Positions 8,077 to 17,462 of a stretch of DNA of 64,000 bases are shown here, in pieces (position 1 is the stretch's first letter; each line of letters begins with the position of its first letter). A model generated the notes under the pieces. It saw only the letters and a program-made list of their open reading frames with translations. It made no database searches and was not told where the DNA came from. The stretch comes from Bradyrhizobium sp. JYMT SZCCT0180 (lineage in GTDB: Bacteria > Pseudomonadota > Alphaproteobacteria > Rhizobiales > Xanthobacteraceae). Where the stretch lies: the NCBI RefSeq assembly GCF_018130165.1, contig NZ_JAFCLZ010000008.1:186001-250000 (forward strand), in the 5' to 3' direction. The translations under genes and the position numbers were made by a program.

Positions 8077-9516
8077 TCAAGAGGCAGACCCTTTCCCCAA
8101 CGGACGCACCATCGCGCCAGCGTTCATGATGTCCGCTGGATCAAAGGCGGTCTTGATGCGGCGCATCGCAGCGATGCGGCCGACGTCGCCGTACCGCTCC
8201 AGAAGATGCTTCTTGAACCGGCCGACACCGTGCTCCGCGCTAAACGTGCCGTCGAGCGCCGCGGCCGTGTCATAGAGTTGCAGCGACAGGCCGCTTTCGA
8301 TCCGCTTGGTGAACGCTATCCGGTCGACGCCGGGAGGCACCAGCACGTTGTAATGCAGATTGCCGTCGCCGACGTGTCCATAGACGGACAGCTCAAGATC
8401 CGCGTCATACGACCGTACCTGCGAGCCGGCTAGATCCAGAAAACGCTGAATGGAGGAAAGCGGCACGGAAATGTCATGCTTGACCGATCCGTTCCGGCGC
8501 TTCTCGCCCTCCGGGATGGTCTCGCGCACCTCCCACATCGCGGTCCGCTGCGATCCGCTCTGCGCCAGGAAGGCGTCCTCGATCCATCCGGACTCGATCG
8601 CTTCGGCCAGAACGGCTTCCATCAGTCCGTCGAGATCGAGATGACGCGAGGAGGAGGCGAACTCGGCGAGTACGGTGCCCCCAGCGCCGGCGCGGACGGA
8701 GGGTGGGTTAGTCATCGCTTCGCTCGCGAGCGCGATCGATCGGGCCGTCATGAATTCGAACGTGGTGAGCAGGTCCGCGGATTCGCGACGTACCAGGGCG
8801 AGAAGCTCGGCGAGCGGGGCGTCCATCGCGAGCTTCAGCCAGGCGGTCGCGCGGCGGATCGGCAAGGGCGCGAGGCGCAACACAGCGCCCGTGACGATGC
8901 CGAGAGTTCCCTCGCTTCCAACGAAGCACTGTTTGATGTCGTAGCCTGTATTATTCTTGCGCAGTTTGCGCATGTCCGAAACCACCGTGCCATCAGACAG
9001 AACCGCCTCGATCCCGAGGAGCAGATCGCGAGTCATTCCGTATCTGACGACGGACAGTCCGCCGGCGTTCGTTCCGATGTTGCCGCCGATCCGGCAACTG
9101 CCTTCCGCGCCGAGGCTGAGCGGCAACAGAAGTCCGGCGGTTGCCGCGGCGTCCTGTACGTTCTTCAGGATGGCGCCGGCGTCGACAGAGATGCTCATGG
9201 AGACGGGATCGACTTCGCGGATCCTGTCCATCCGCTCGAGGCTGACGATGATCTGCCGTCCGGAGGCGTCCGGCGTCGCGCCGCCGCAGTAGCTGGTGTT
9301 GCCGCCCTGCGGAACGATTCCGATGCTCTGTCGTGCCGCCACTCGCACGATGTCGGCGACCTGCTTCGTCGTCGCGGGCTTCAGTACGGCGAACGTTGAC
9401 CCAGTGAAGAGCTGGCGTTGATCCGTTGTGTAGGTGGCGATCTGCTCTGGGTCGTCAACGACGCCCCCGCCGTCCAGTAGGTCGCAAAAGGCGTGAACGT
9501 GTACCGACTGAGACAT
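8077..9516 (-). CDS. FAD-binding oxidase, GlcD / D-2-hydroxyacid dehydrogenase type
   Basis: A 479-residue flavoprotein of the vanillyl-alcohol-oxidase fold. The FAD-binding loop PQGGNTSYCGG is at residues 69-79, and the C-terminal catalytic segment AEHGVGRFKK has His429. This matches glycolate oxidase subunit GlcD, D-lactate dehydrogenase and D-2-hydroxyglutarate dehydrogenase relatives. No GlcE or GlcF partner lies beside it, so a stand-alone D-2-hydroxyacid dehydrogenase passing electrons to the quinone pool or a flavoprotein is more likely than a glycolate oxidase complex. It faces ald and is not in its operon. Confidence 0.85.
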   Translation of the reverse strand: MSQSVHVHAFCDLLDGGGVVDDPEQIATYTTDQRQLFTGSTFAVLKPATTKQVADIVRVAARQSIGIVPQGGNTSYCGGATPDASGRQIIVSLERMDRIREVDPVSMSISVDAGAILKNVQDAAATAGLLLPLSLGAEGSCRIGGNIGTNAGGLSVVRYGMTRDLLLGIEAVLSDGTVVSDMRKLRKNNTGYDIKQCFVGSEGTLGIVTGAVLRLAPLPIRRATAWLKLAMDAPLAELLALVRRESADLLTTFEFMTARSIALASEAMTNPPSVRAGAGGTVLAEFASSSRHLDLDGLMEAVLAEAIESGWIEDAFLAQSGSQRTAMWEVRETIPEGEKRRNGSVKHDISVPLSSIQRFLDLAGSQVRSYDADLELSVYGHVGDGNLHYNVLVPPGVDRIAFTKRIESGLSLQLYDTAAALDGTFSAEHGVGRFKKHLLERYGDVGRIAAMRRIKTAFDPADIMNAGAMVRPLGKGSAS

Positions 9517-9617
9517 GCTTCAGCTCCCGATTTGGCGTCGGATCATCTTCGCGCGTTTGTGCGGCATTGCTTGCCGTTCGGTGGCGGTTCCGAAGAAACC
9601 AATGCCGAAATGCCACG

Positions 9618-10220
9618 ATGTTCGGCAGCTTGCGCCGAATCTATATAGCGGCGCCGATTGTGGCGGCCGCTTTAGTCGGTCTTGCGCCGCTCGCACTTGT
9701 CGGCAGTCGCTATGAGCGCTTTGCACGCTATGCGTTGTTTGCATTCGATGTAGCAGCTCTCAGTGCTTTGCTTGCGCTCGCACCACTCAGCAGTGGTGGA
9801 GACATTCCTCAGAACATGGTCTTTGTCTCTAGTCGTGGCGAGTACTACTTTGTCGTGGTTGCGGTATCAGCTCTTGCGCTATCACCGGCCCTCGTCCTCT
9901 GGACGGGCCTTTGCTGCGTGGTCGGCCTCGCAGGGGCGACAACCTGGATCATGGCCGGGATGGATCGCGTTGTCAGCTACCGTGATTTGCCGGTCTCGCC
10001 CTCGCGTGAAGCCTTTTTATCTATTGTACTTGACGCTGACTTCCTCGCCATTTCGAGTCGTGTCAGCGAAGGGGTAAAGCTTGCCCTCGTGACAGGTATC
10101 GTCGCTGTTGCCGTCCACCGAGCACGCGCAGTGGTCTGGGCGCACGCCCAAATCTACGATGGTGCTTGTTCTATCCTAGGTCTGGCCAGAGCGGCACGTT
10201 ACTTTGCACGGGATTGGTGA
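9618..10220 (+). pseudogene. Truncated membrane domain of an adenylate/guanylate cyclase
   Basis: The roughly 200 residues from MFGSLRRIYI contain several hydrophobic helices (for example LALAPLSSGGDI onward) and end with the segment AVHRARAVVWAHA. I recognise that segment as the linker leading into the class III cyclase catalytic domain in related Bradyrhizobium proteins. After it the frame runs about 20 unrelated residues to a stop and no catalytic domain follows. The N-terminus also seems short. I read it as a broken cyclase; a functional membrane protein is possible but less likely. The open frame extends upstream to 9426 inside the opposite gene, which I ignore. Confidence 0.6.
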
Positions 10221-10404
10221 GGAGGGTCGGAAACAGCGCGGTACTGCATGAATTCATTCGGTACTGCAATGCTGTACCGAAGAAGGTCCGGCGTCCATCG
10301 AGGGACGAACACGCGATCGACTTAAGAACTTGAAATGACAGGAAAATGCCCCAATAGTCAGCTTTGAATTTCTGTCGGCCCAAAAATCAGCTATTCTGGA
10401 CGAG

Positions 10405-11418
10405 ATGATAAAGCGAAATAACATCAACATGTTATCGCATCGATTTTGCATTGCCCCCATGATGGATTGGACCGACCGGCATTGCCGCGTGTTCCACCGT
10501 CTGATGACGCGGCGGGCGCGGCTTTACACGGAGATGCTGACGACCGGCGCCATCATCCATGGGGACCGAATGCGGCTGCTCGGCTTCGACCAGAGCGAGC
10601 ACCCCGTTGCGCTGCAGCTTGGCGGCTCGGATCCGCGCGATCTCGCCACGGCTGCGAAGATCGGCGAGGATTTCGGCTATGACGAGATCAACCTCAACGT
10701 GGGCTGTCCGTCGGACCGGGTAAAGGACGGCCGCTTCGGCGCCTGCCTGATGGCGGAGCCGGCGCTGGTTGCCGAGGGCGTTGCCGCGATGAAGCGCGCG
10801 GTGAACATTCCCGTCACGGTCAAATGCCGCATCGGGATCGACGACCAGGATCCGGAAGTGGCGCTGGACGTGCTGGCGCGCGGCGTCGATGCCGCGGGCG
10901 CCGATGCGCTGGTCGTGCACGCCCGCAAGGCCTGGCTCAATGGCTTGTCGCCGAAGGAAAACCGCGACATTCCACCGCTCGATTACAACAGAGTTTATCG
11001 GCTGAAGGCCGTGCTGCCCGAGGTGCCGGTCATCATCAATGGCGGGATCGGCAGCATTGCCGAGGCGAAGGCGCATCTTGCCCATGTCGATGGCGTGATG
11101 CTGGGGCGGGCGGCCTATCAGGAGCCGTGGCGATTGCTCAACGTCGATTCCGAATTGTTCGGCGAGGCGGCGCCGCATGCGACCATGAAGGGTGTGTTCG
11201 AGGCGATGATGCCCTACATCGAAAATCAGCTCGGGCAGGGCACGCGGCTGCATTCGATGACGCGGCACTTCGTCGGTGCGTTTCACGGCGTGCCGGGGGC
11301 GCGTGCCTTCCGCCGCCATCTCGCCGAAAACGGCGTCAGGCAAGGCGCCGGCGCCAACGTATTGTGCGATGCGATTGCGCTGGTTGATAGCAGCGCGGCG
11401 TCTTCGATCGCGGCCTGA
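10405..11418 (+). CDS. dusA: tRNA-dihydrouridine synthase A
   Basis: A 337-residue FMN enzyme that reduces uridine to dihydrouridine in the tRNA D-loop. The N-terminal motif APMMDWTD (17-24) and the catalytic Cys101 in NLNVGCPS are diagnostic of DusA; the barrel closes with NGGIGS and MLGRAAYQ phosphate-binding segments. GACGAG precedes the ATG at 10405; a second ATG at 10432 lacks a binding site. It is not coupled to a neighbour. Confidence 0.94.
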   Translation: MIKRNNINMLSHRFCIAPMMDWTDRHCRVFHRLMTRRARLYTEMLTTGAIIHGDRMRLLGFDQSEHPVALQLGGSDPRDLATAAKIGEDFGYDEINLNVGCPSDRVKDGRFGACLMAEPALVAEGVAAMKRAVNIPVTVKCRIGIDDQDPEVALDVLARGVDAAGADALVVHARKAWLNGLSPKENRDIPPLDYNRVYRLKAVLPEVPVIINGGIGSIAEAKAHLAHVDGVMLGRAAYQEPWRLLNVDSELFGEAAPHATMKGVFEAMMPYIENQLGQGTRLHSMTRHFVGAFHGVPGARAFRRHLAENGVRQGAGANVLCDAIALVDSSAASSIAA

Positions 11419-11557
11419 CGGCACACCATCTTCCACCCGCTCACTTGCCGGTCCGACACATATCGCCTTGACAGCGCAATCATCCCGTCCGTAACTTCAG
11501 CTTACAAAATCAAAAAAACATCAACCAAGGAGGATTGCTACAAACAGGGAGGAGAGA

Positions 11558-12688
11558 ATGCTCAGGTACACGTCTGTTATTGTCGTGGCTGCTGCCCTCG
11601 GACTCGCCGCCACCTTCACGAAGCCAGCCCAGGCTCAGACCCCGGCTACGGCGCCCAAGCCCCTTGTATTAAAAGGGCAATCGACCCACCCCGCGTCGTC
11701 GAACTTCCACCTCATCTTCAAGCTGTGGGCCGAGACCGTCGAAAAGATGACGGGCGGCCGTCTCAAGATCGAAACGCTCCCCGCCGGCGCCATCGTTCCC
11801 CCGTTCGAGGTCTTCGACGCAACGTCGAAGAACGTTCTCGACGTCGGAATGGCGCCGTTCGGCTACATCCTCGGTCGCAACACCGCAACCATCCCGATGT
11901 CGCACGGTCCGCTGTTCGGCATGGACGGAAGTGACTATTGGGCCTGGTACTACGACGGCGGCGGCATGGCCCTGCTGGAAGAATTCTACCGCGACGTCCT
12001 CAAGCTCAACGTCGTCGGCTTCCCGATCCCGACCGATTATCCGCAAGGCATGGGCTGGTTCAAGAAAGAGATCAACAGCCTCGCCGATCTCAAGGGGATG
12101 AAGTATCGCATCTACGGCATCGGCGCGGAGACCTACGGCCGGCTTGGCGTGTCGGTCGTCACCATACCGGGCGGCGAGATCGTCCCGGCGATGGAGCGCG
12201 GCGTGATCGAAGGCGCGGAATGGATCAACTGCGAGGAAGACAAGAAGCTCGGTCTGCACCAGGTAGCGAAGCACTACTACACCCCTGGCATGCACGAGCC
12301 GGTCACCGGCGGCCAGTTGATGATCAACGGAGATGTCTGGAAAAAGCTGACGCCGGACCTGCAGGAGATCATCAAGGTTGCCAGCGTCTACGCTACGACG
12401 CAGCGCAATTTCTCCTTCAACCGCGAGACCGCGCAGGCCTGCCAGGACCTCCTCAAGATGGGCGTCCAGTTGCATCGCACGCCGGATGATGTCCTGAAGA
12501 ACTTCCTCGACGAGTGGGAGAAGATCCAGGCCGAGTACGCCGCCAAGAACCCGTTCTACAAGAAGGCGATGGACAGTCAGAAGGCCTACGCCGAGAAAAT
12601 CGTCCCGTTCAAGCTTTCCTGGTTCCCGCCCTATAATTTCGCCGGCGAGTACTACTGGAAGGACAAGGTCTATCTGCAGAAGAAGTGA
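11558..12688 (+). CDS. dctP: TRAP transporter substrate-binding protein (DctP type, Sec-exported)
   Basis: A 376-residue periplasmic binding protein with a Sec signal peptide (cleavage likely after PAQA, about residue 26). The body has the DctP/TakP pattern, including the helix-strand region KGMKYRIYG whose arginine normally binds the substrate carboxylate, and GGEIVPAMERGVIEG. The strong site GGGAGGAGAG precedes the ATG. It heads the operon dctP-dctQ-dctM. The ligand is an organic or keto acid by family; which one is not readable. It differs from the two Tat-exported proteins at 20.5-23 kb. Confidence 0.9.
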   Translation: MLRYTSVIVVAAALGLAATFTKPAQAQTPATAPKPLVLKGQSTHPASSNFHLIFKLWAETVEKMTGGRLKIETLPAGAIVPPFEVFDATSKNVLDVGMAPFGYILGRNTATIPMSHGPLFGMDGSDYWAWYYDGGGMALLEEFYRDVLKLNVVGFPIPTDYPQGMGWFKKEINSLADLKGMKYRIYGIGAETYGRLGVSVVTIPGGEIVPAMERGVIEGAEWINCEEDKKLGLHQVAKHYYTPGMHEPVTGGQLMINGDVWKKLTPDLQEIIKVASVYATTQRNFSFNRETAQACQDLLKMGVQLHRTPDDVLKNFLDEWEKIQAEYAAKNPFYKKAMDSQKAYAEKIVPFKLSWFPPYNFAGEYYWKDKVYLQKK

Positions 12689-12749
12689 TCCGCTTTCGCG
12701 CGCGCAACTGGCGTCATTGACAGGCGCCAGTTGCTTTCCAAGGGGGATC

Positions 12750-13343
12750 ATGATGTCGACTGACGGCGGAGCCTCGTATCCGGCTGGCGTGGGAAGTGAG
12801 TTTCCACACGCCTTCTACACGATCATTCGGGCCATTGACCGGTTCTCGGACGTCACCGGCAAACTCATCTCCCTGACGATGCTGTTCCTCGTGGTGACGA
12901 TCACCTACGAGGTCGTGATGCGTTACGGGTTCAATGCCCCGACCGCCTGGGTTTACGAGTCGAGCTTCATGGCCAACGGCTCGGCCTTCATGCTCGCCTG
13001 CGGATACGCGCTCTACAAAGGCGCGCACGTTCGAACCGATATCTACTGGGAGAATTTTTCGTACCGCACCAAGGGGATCATCGACATGATCTCCTACATC
13101 CTGCTGTTCTACCCGGTCATGATCACCTTCATGGTGGTCAGCTACGATGCCGCGCTGCATTCCTTTGACACCGGCGAGAGGTCGCAGGAAAGCGTGTGGC
13201 GCGTGATCATGTGGCCGTTCCGGGCCACCATCCCGCTGGCGGCGGTCCTTCTGATGGTTCAGGGCGTCTCCGAAGTACTGAAGTGCTGGTATCAGATCCA
13301 GTTCGGGCGCGAGTTCGAGCACAAGGAAAAGATCGAGATATGA
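12750..13343 (+). CDS. dctQ: TRAP transporter small permease
   Basis: A 197-residue membrane protein with four predicted helices (LISLTMLFLVVTITYEVV, FMANGSAFMLACGYALY, SYILLFYPVMITFMVV and TIPLAAVLLMVQGVSEV). The family signature around WVYESSFMANGSAF is clear. I start at 12750 because AAGGGGGA lies just upstream; a frame from 12717 is open but has no site. It ends with an ATGA overlap with dctM. It acts as the chaperone-like subunit of the sodium-coupled TRAP transporter. Confidence 0.88.
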   Translation: MMSTDGGASYPAGVGSEFPHAFYTIIRAIDRFSDVTGKLISLTMLFLVVTITYEVVMRYGFNAPTAWVYESSFMANGSAFMLACGYALYKGAHVRTDIYWENFSYRTKGIIDMISYILLFYPVMITFMVVSYDAALHSFDTGERSQESVWRVIMWPFRATIPLAAVLLMVQGVSEVLKCWYQIQFGREFEHKEKIEI

Positions 13344-14737
13344 CCGGACTCGAGCTGCTCGGCCTGTTCATGCTGCTGGTGATGCTGGGGGCGATCTTCA
13401 TCGGTCTGCCGATCAGTTTTACGTTGCTGTTTCTCGCCGGTGTGTTCGGCTACATCGGCATGGGGCCGCGGGTGCTCAGCCTCGCCTACCTGCAGACCAT
13501 CGGCATCATGAAGCAAGACGAACTGGTCGCGGTGCCCATGTTCATCCTGATGGGCTTCATCTGCGATCAGGCCGGGTTGATGGAGCGACTGTTCAGGGCG
13601 TTCCGCGATCTGTTTGCGCCGCTGAAGGGCGCGCTTTACGTGGTCGTCATCGTTACCGCGACGCTGTTCGGCATCGCTGCCGGAACCGTGGGCGCTACGG
13701 TGGCGCTGCTCGGCATCATGGCCGGGCCGATGATGATCCGCTCCGGCTACGACGTGCGCATGTCGGCGGGCGCGATCGCGGCCGGCGGCACGCTCGGCAT
13801 TCTGATTCCGCCGTCAGTGATGCTGGTCGTGATGGCGCCCGTGCTCGATATCTCGATCATCGATTTGTACGCAGCCGCGTTCGGCCCGGGCTTCCTGCTG
13901 TCCGGCATGTTCATCGCCTACACGCTGATCCGCTGTCACTTCAATCCGAAGCTCGGTCCGCCGGTGCCGCTCGACGAGCGGCCGGAATCGATGAAGATCG
14001 TGCTGTGGGAGTGCCTGGTCGGCCTCGTGCCGGTGACGGTGCTGACCATCGTCACGCTGGGTGCGATCCTGGCCGGCATCACGACGGCCGCGGAGGCCGC
14101 AGCGCTGGGCGCGCTCGGTGCCATTCTTCTGGTCATTCTCTACGGCAAGTTTACGTGGAGTGGTTTGCTGCAGGCCTGCTACAGCACGATGGCGACCACC
14201 AGCATGGTGCTGCTGCTCGCCGTCGCCTCCAACGTGTTCGGTGCGGTGTTCGCGTGGCTCGGCACCGCCAGCTGGATGACCAATGCCCTGCTTGCCTCGC
14301 CGCTGCCGGCCTGGGGCACCATGACGCTGCTGCTGACGCTGATATTCCTGCTCGGCTGGCCGTTCGAATGGCCGGCGATCGTGTTTATTTTCATGCCGAT
14401 GCTGGCGCCGGTGGCCAAGGGCCTCGGCTACGACATGGTGTGGTTCGGCTGCATCGTCGCGGTCGTTCTGCAGACGGCGTTCCTGTCTCCACCCGTCGCG
14501 ATGTCGGCCTATTATCTCAAGCAGGTCGTGAGGGAATGGAATCTGCGGTTGATCTATCGCGGCATGGCGGACTTCATGGTCATCCAGGTTCTCTGCGTGG
14601 TGCTGGTGCTGATCTTCCCGGCGATCGCGATGTGGTTTCCAGGCTGGCTGCAGGCCCGCAGGGATGCGGATCGCAAGAAGGTGCAGATCGAGTATGTGGT
14701 GCCAAAGGTCGCCGCTGCGGTAGTCGGGCCGAATTGA
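13340..14737 (+). CDS. dctM: TRAP transporter large permease
   Basis: A 465-residue protein with about 12 hydrophobic segments; the start overlaps the dctQ stop (ATGA). Family landmarks include MFILMGFICDQAGL, the GTVGATVALLGIMAGPMM segment and GTLGILIPPSVMLVV, plus the repeat half with PPVAMSAYYLK. It forms the translocation channel for the substrate delivered by the binding protein at 11558. Unlike the second dctM at 23088 it has no extra helices in the central cytoplasmic loop. Coupled expression with dctQ is expected. Confidence 0.92.
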   Translation: MTGLELLGLFMLLVMLGAIFIGLPISFTLLFLAGVFGYIGMGPRVLSLAYLQTIGIMKQDELVAVPMFILMGFICDQAGLMERLFRAFRDLFAPLKGALYVVVIVTATLFGIAAGTVGATVALLGIMAGPMMIRSGYDVRMSAGAIAAGGTLGILIPPSVMLVVMAPVLDISIIDLYAAAFGPGFLLSGMFIAYTLIRCHFNPKLGPPVPLDERPESMKIVLWECLVGLVPVTVLTIVTLGAILAGITTAAEAAALGALGAILLVILYGKFTWSGLLQACYSTMATTSMVLLLAVASNVFGAVFAWLGTASWMTNALLASPLPAWGTMTLLLTLIFLLGWPFEWPAIVFIFMPMLAPVAKGLGYDMVWFGCIVAVVLQTAFLSPPVAMSAYYLKQVVREWNLRLIYRGMADFMVIQVLCVVLVLIFPAIAMWFPGWLQARRDADRKKVQIEYVVPKVAAAVVGPN

Positions 14738-14763
14738 TCTGCAAGGCACCGCCTTGCGCGATG

Positions 14764-15336
14764 CTAGTTGGCAGCCGCGCGGTCGCGCCGGGGGCGGCGC
14801 GGGGGGCTGACGCTGCCCGTCACGTCGGGATAGCCGTGCAGCATCAGCTGGTCGGCCTTTACGCCCCAGCTTTCCAGGCGATCCAGAAAGCTCATGCCGA
14901 GCAGGTTGGTTTTCATCTGCCCGCGCTGCACCACCAGCGCCGGGACCGATTTTTCGACGAGGTGACCGACCGCGAGACGGTCGAGCGTCAGCCGCGCCGC
15001 CTTGGTGTGTCCGCCCACGGTTTCGACGTCGACATTGTATTCGAGCATCTCGAGCGGCAGCCCGATCGCCTTCGCGGTTTCCCAGGTCAGCACCACCGAG
15101 GTCGCGCCGGTGTCGATCACCATCGGCGCCTTGACGCCGTTGATCTTGGCATGCAGCGCGAATTCGCCGGCCTGGCCGCGCGCGATCTGCACCGCGGGCG
15201 CCGGCTGCACGCTGTGTCGCCGCAGCATCTGCGAGACTGAATCGCTGGCGCGTGCGATCTGTTCGGGGTCGCCGTAAGCAACGACGGCGCCGGCGGTGGC
15301 GGCGAGCATGATCAGGACGAGCAGGACGCGGCTCAT
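14764..15336 (-). CDS. Retropepsin-like aspartic protease, membrane-anchored (TIGR02281-type)
   Basis: A 190-residue single-domain protein with an N-terminal hydrophobic anchor or signal (residues 3-20) and the aspartic-protease signature VIDTGAT with Asp75, followed by the NLLGMSFLDRL flap/strand segment. One catalytic Asp per chain means it must dimerise, as retropepsins do. It lies 31 bp downstream of the DUF1289 gene and is probably cotranscribed with it and with the histidine kinase. Its protein target is unknown; the catalytic side should face the periplasm. Confidence 0.82.
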   Translation of the reverse strand: MSRVLLVLIMLAATAGAVVAYGDPEQIARASDSVSQMLRRHSVQPAPAVQIARGQAGEFALHAKINGVKAPMVIDTGATSVVLTWETAKAIGLPLEMLEYNVDVETVGGHTKAARLTLDRLAVGHLVEKSVPALVVQRGQMKTNLLGMSFLDRLESWGVKADQLMLHGYPDVTGSVSPPRRPRRDRAAAN

Positions 15337-15367
15337 CGCGCGTCCCCCTGGGCAGTCCTTCGGTCGA

Positions 15368-15571
15368 TCAGCTGGACGTCGGACGCTCCGCGATCTGCGC
15401 CAGACCGGCCTCTGCCATGCGGGCCGGCAAACCCGCCATCACGGCCAGCCGCTGCGCGCTGTCCATGCGGTGCCATTGCGCGATTTCCGGCAGCGTTCGT
15501 CCGCAGCCGAAGCAGAGTTTGGTTTTGGGGTCCATCATGCAGACTGCGATACACGGCGTTTCTTTGCTCAT
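15368..15571 (-). CDS. DUF1289 small cysteine-rich protein
   Basis: A 67-residue protein starting MSKETPCIAVC; an upstream in-frame ATG at 15607 exists but overlaps the kinase gene spacer and would add 12 residues of poor match. The cysteines in PCIAVC and CFGCGRT form the family's four-Cys pattern, presumably binding a metal, and the helix EIAQW follows. Function of the family is not established. It lies between the kinase and the retropepsin gene on the same strand. Confidence 0.85.
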   Translation of the reverse strand: MSKETPCIAVCMMDPKTKLCFGCGRTLPEIAQWHRMDSAQRLAVMAGLPARMAEAGLAQIAERPTSS

Positions 15572-15616
15572 TCGGGGAGTGTGAAATGCTTTCGGTGGTT
15601 TGCGCAAGCGCTCCAG

Positions 15617-17221
15617 TTACAGTCCTGTTCCGGCGCTCATGATCGGTTTGTGACGCGCCCGGCGTTTCTCGTCGGCGGTCGCAATGATGACGGGCTCCGG
15701 CTGCAGGGGCGGGGCCTCCTCGGCCATCGGCGCCAGCGCCGACATCACGCGCTCCGGCGGGAAGGTGACGATGACTTCGGTGCCGATCCGCAGCTTCGAT
15801 TTCAGCGTGAAGGTGCCGCCATGCATGTCGATCAGGCTTTTTGCGATCGGCAGTCCGAGCCCCGCGCCCTGTTCGGCCGACTTGATCGAGTTGGAGCCCT
15901 GGCCGAACGATGCCAGCACGATCGGGATTTCGTCTTCGGCAATGCCGGAGCCGGTGTCTTTGACGCTCAGATACTGGCCGCCGGAGGCGGTCCAGCCGAC
16001 CTTCAGCCATATATCGCCGCCCTGCGGGGTGAACTTGATCGAGTTCGACAGCAAATTGAGCACGATCTGGCGGGTGGCGCGCTCATCACCCCAGATCCGC
16101 GGCATGCCCTGTTCGAACACTTCGTGGATGGTGATGCCGCGGCTGGTGGCGCGCAGTTTCAGCAAATGATGGCAGTCGGCGACGACATGCACCAGCGACA
16201 CCGCTTCCTCGTTGAGTTCATAGCGGCCGGCTTCGATCCGCGACAGGTCGAGGATCTCGTTGATGAGGTTGAGCAGGTGGACGCCCGAATTATGGATGTC
16301 GGCGGAATATTCCTTGTAGACCGGCACGGCGTGCGCACCAAAAATTTCGCTCTTCATCACCTCGGAGAATCCAAGGATCGCGTTCAGCGGCGTGCGCAGT
16401 TCGTGGCTCATCTGCGCGAGGAAGCGCGACTTGGCGACGTTGGCGGATTCGGCGCGATGCCGCGCCTCGTCGGAGATCGCCTTGGCCTGCTCGAGTTCAC
16501 CGATCAGCGCATCCTTTTCGGCGCGCGCCTCCAGCGTCGCCAGCGTCGTCGAGTGCAGGCGATGGGCGAGCAGGGCGAAATAGCCTTCGGCGGCCAGCGC
16601 CAGCATGGCGAGCGCGTAGGTGTCGAAAGTGCCGCCCAGCACGAAATTCAGCGCGATCGCGGCCGTCACCGGCGCGGTGGCCGCCAGCGCCGCAATCGGC
16701 AGGCTGGCCGCCAGCATGCTCGATACCGCGATCACCAGCAGCATCAGGAACATCATCATCGTGTTCGACACGACGTCGAGGCCGGCGGGGTGGATCAGGA
16801 TCGCGGTCCAGCACAGCCCGTAGAGCAGGTCGAGCAGCACAAATCGCGTGCGCCATTTGCGCGTGGCGACGAGCGAGGGCTGCACCGCCAGAAACCTGCG
16901 GCAATTGCGGATGATGACGGCATGGATGCACAGCATGCCGAAGGTCCAGGCCATGGCAGCAATCAGGTGCATCCAGAACCCGAACAGCACGCCGGTCGCA
17001 ACCACCAGCAGCATGACGACGTAGGAGGCCGACATCCGGGTCTGGGCATATTGCCGGAGCAGTTCGGTGTCGAAAGCCGGGCGGGTTCCGCTGGTCGACG
17101 TTAACCGGTCGCGCGCCTCGCGCACCCGCTGCGCCGCGGCGCGCCGGGTGTTGACCGGCGCGGCGACTGGAGGGTCCGCCGGAAGCTGGACAACCTCGGG
17201 CTTTTCTGCGGGATTACTCAT
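15617..17221 (-). CDS. Membrane sensor histidine kinase (PleC/PdhS-like core)
   Basis: A 534-residue kinase from MSNPAEK (an ATG four codons earlier is possible). Residues 67-225 hold about five to six hydrophobic helices with no recognisable periplasmic domain. A coiled-coil follows (about 225-262), then the H-box MSHELRTPLNAILGFSEV with His273, and an ATPase domain with the N-box LLSNSIKF, a GSGIAED G-box and GLGLPIAKSL. The H-box resembles the PleC/DivJ/PdhS group of cell-cycle kinases. No response regulator is adjacent, so it is an orphan whose partner may be DivK-like; that is inference. Confidence 0.88.
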   Translation of the reverse strand: MSNPAEKPEVVQLPADPPVAAPVNTRRAAAQRVREARDRLTSTSGTRPAFDTELLRQYAQTRMSASYVVMLLVVATGVLFGFWMHLIAAMAWTFGMLCIHAVIIRNCRRFLAVQPSLVATRKWRTRFVLLDLLYGLCWTAILIHPAGLDVVSNTMMMFLMLLVIAVSSMLAASLPIAALAATAPVTAAIALNFVLGGTFDTYALAMLALAAEGYFALLAHRLHSTTLATLEARAEKDALIGELEQAKAISDEARHRAESANVAKSRFLAQMSHELRTPLNAILGFSEVMKSEIFGAHAVPVYKEYSADIHNSGVHLLNLINEILDLSRIEAGRYELNEEAVSLVHVVADCHHLLKLRATSRGITIHEVFEQGMPRIWGDERATRQIVLNLLSNSIKFTPQGGDIWLKVGWTASGGQYLSVKDTGSGIAEDEIPIVLASFGQGSNSIKSAEQGAGLGLPIAKSLIDMHGGTFTLKSKLRIGTEVIVTFPPERVMSALAPMAEEAPPLQPEPVIIATADEKRRARHKPIMSAGTGL

Positions 17222-17238
17222 CAAACAACACAAACCCT

Positions 17239-17262
17239 GCCCGCGAACTGCGCGGGCTTTTT
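17239..17262 (+). terminator. Terminator-like hairpin upstream of the histidine kinase
   Basis: GCCCGCG / CGCGGGC form a seven-base-pair stem around AACTG, followed by TTTTT on the plus strand. No plus-strand gene ends here; on the minus strand it would fall in the kinase leader, where the T tract is on the wrong side. It may stop readthrough toward the kinase promoter. Confidence 0.5.
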
Positions 17263-17351
17263 GTATTGTCTATCTGTGAGCCCAAATCCTTAAGCGATGA
17301 CTTAAAGAGCTAAAGAATCCCGTTAACGCGAGGTTAAATTAACTCTTCCAT

Positions 17352-17443
17352 CGTCATGGCCGGGCTTGTCCCGGCCGTCCACGTCTTGCTTATGCAGCGG
17401 CCAAAGAAAGACGTGGATGCCCGAGACAAGCCCGGGCATGACG
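17352..17443. repeat. Imperfect inverted repeat (REP-like)
   Basis: Two arms, CGTCATGGCCGGGCTTGT and the inverse ACAAGCCCGGGCATGACG, flank a spacer with a second pair (ACGTCTT / AAGACGT). It is an intergenic palindrome of the kind dispersed through Bradyrhizobium genomes. Confidence 0.75.
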
Positions 17444-17462
17444 AAGGCTGCAAATGTCTTGC

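Noticed and set aside
15296..17104. 602-codon open frame on the plus strand opposite the histidine kinase
   Set aside because: It mirrors the kinase gene; its translation is rich in Arg, His, Asp and Gln without any domain, as expected for antisense of a GC-rich gene.
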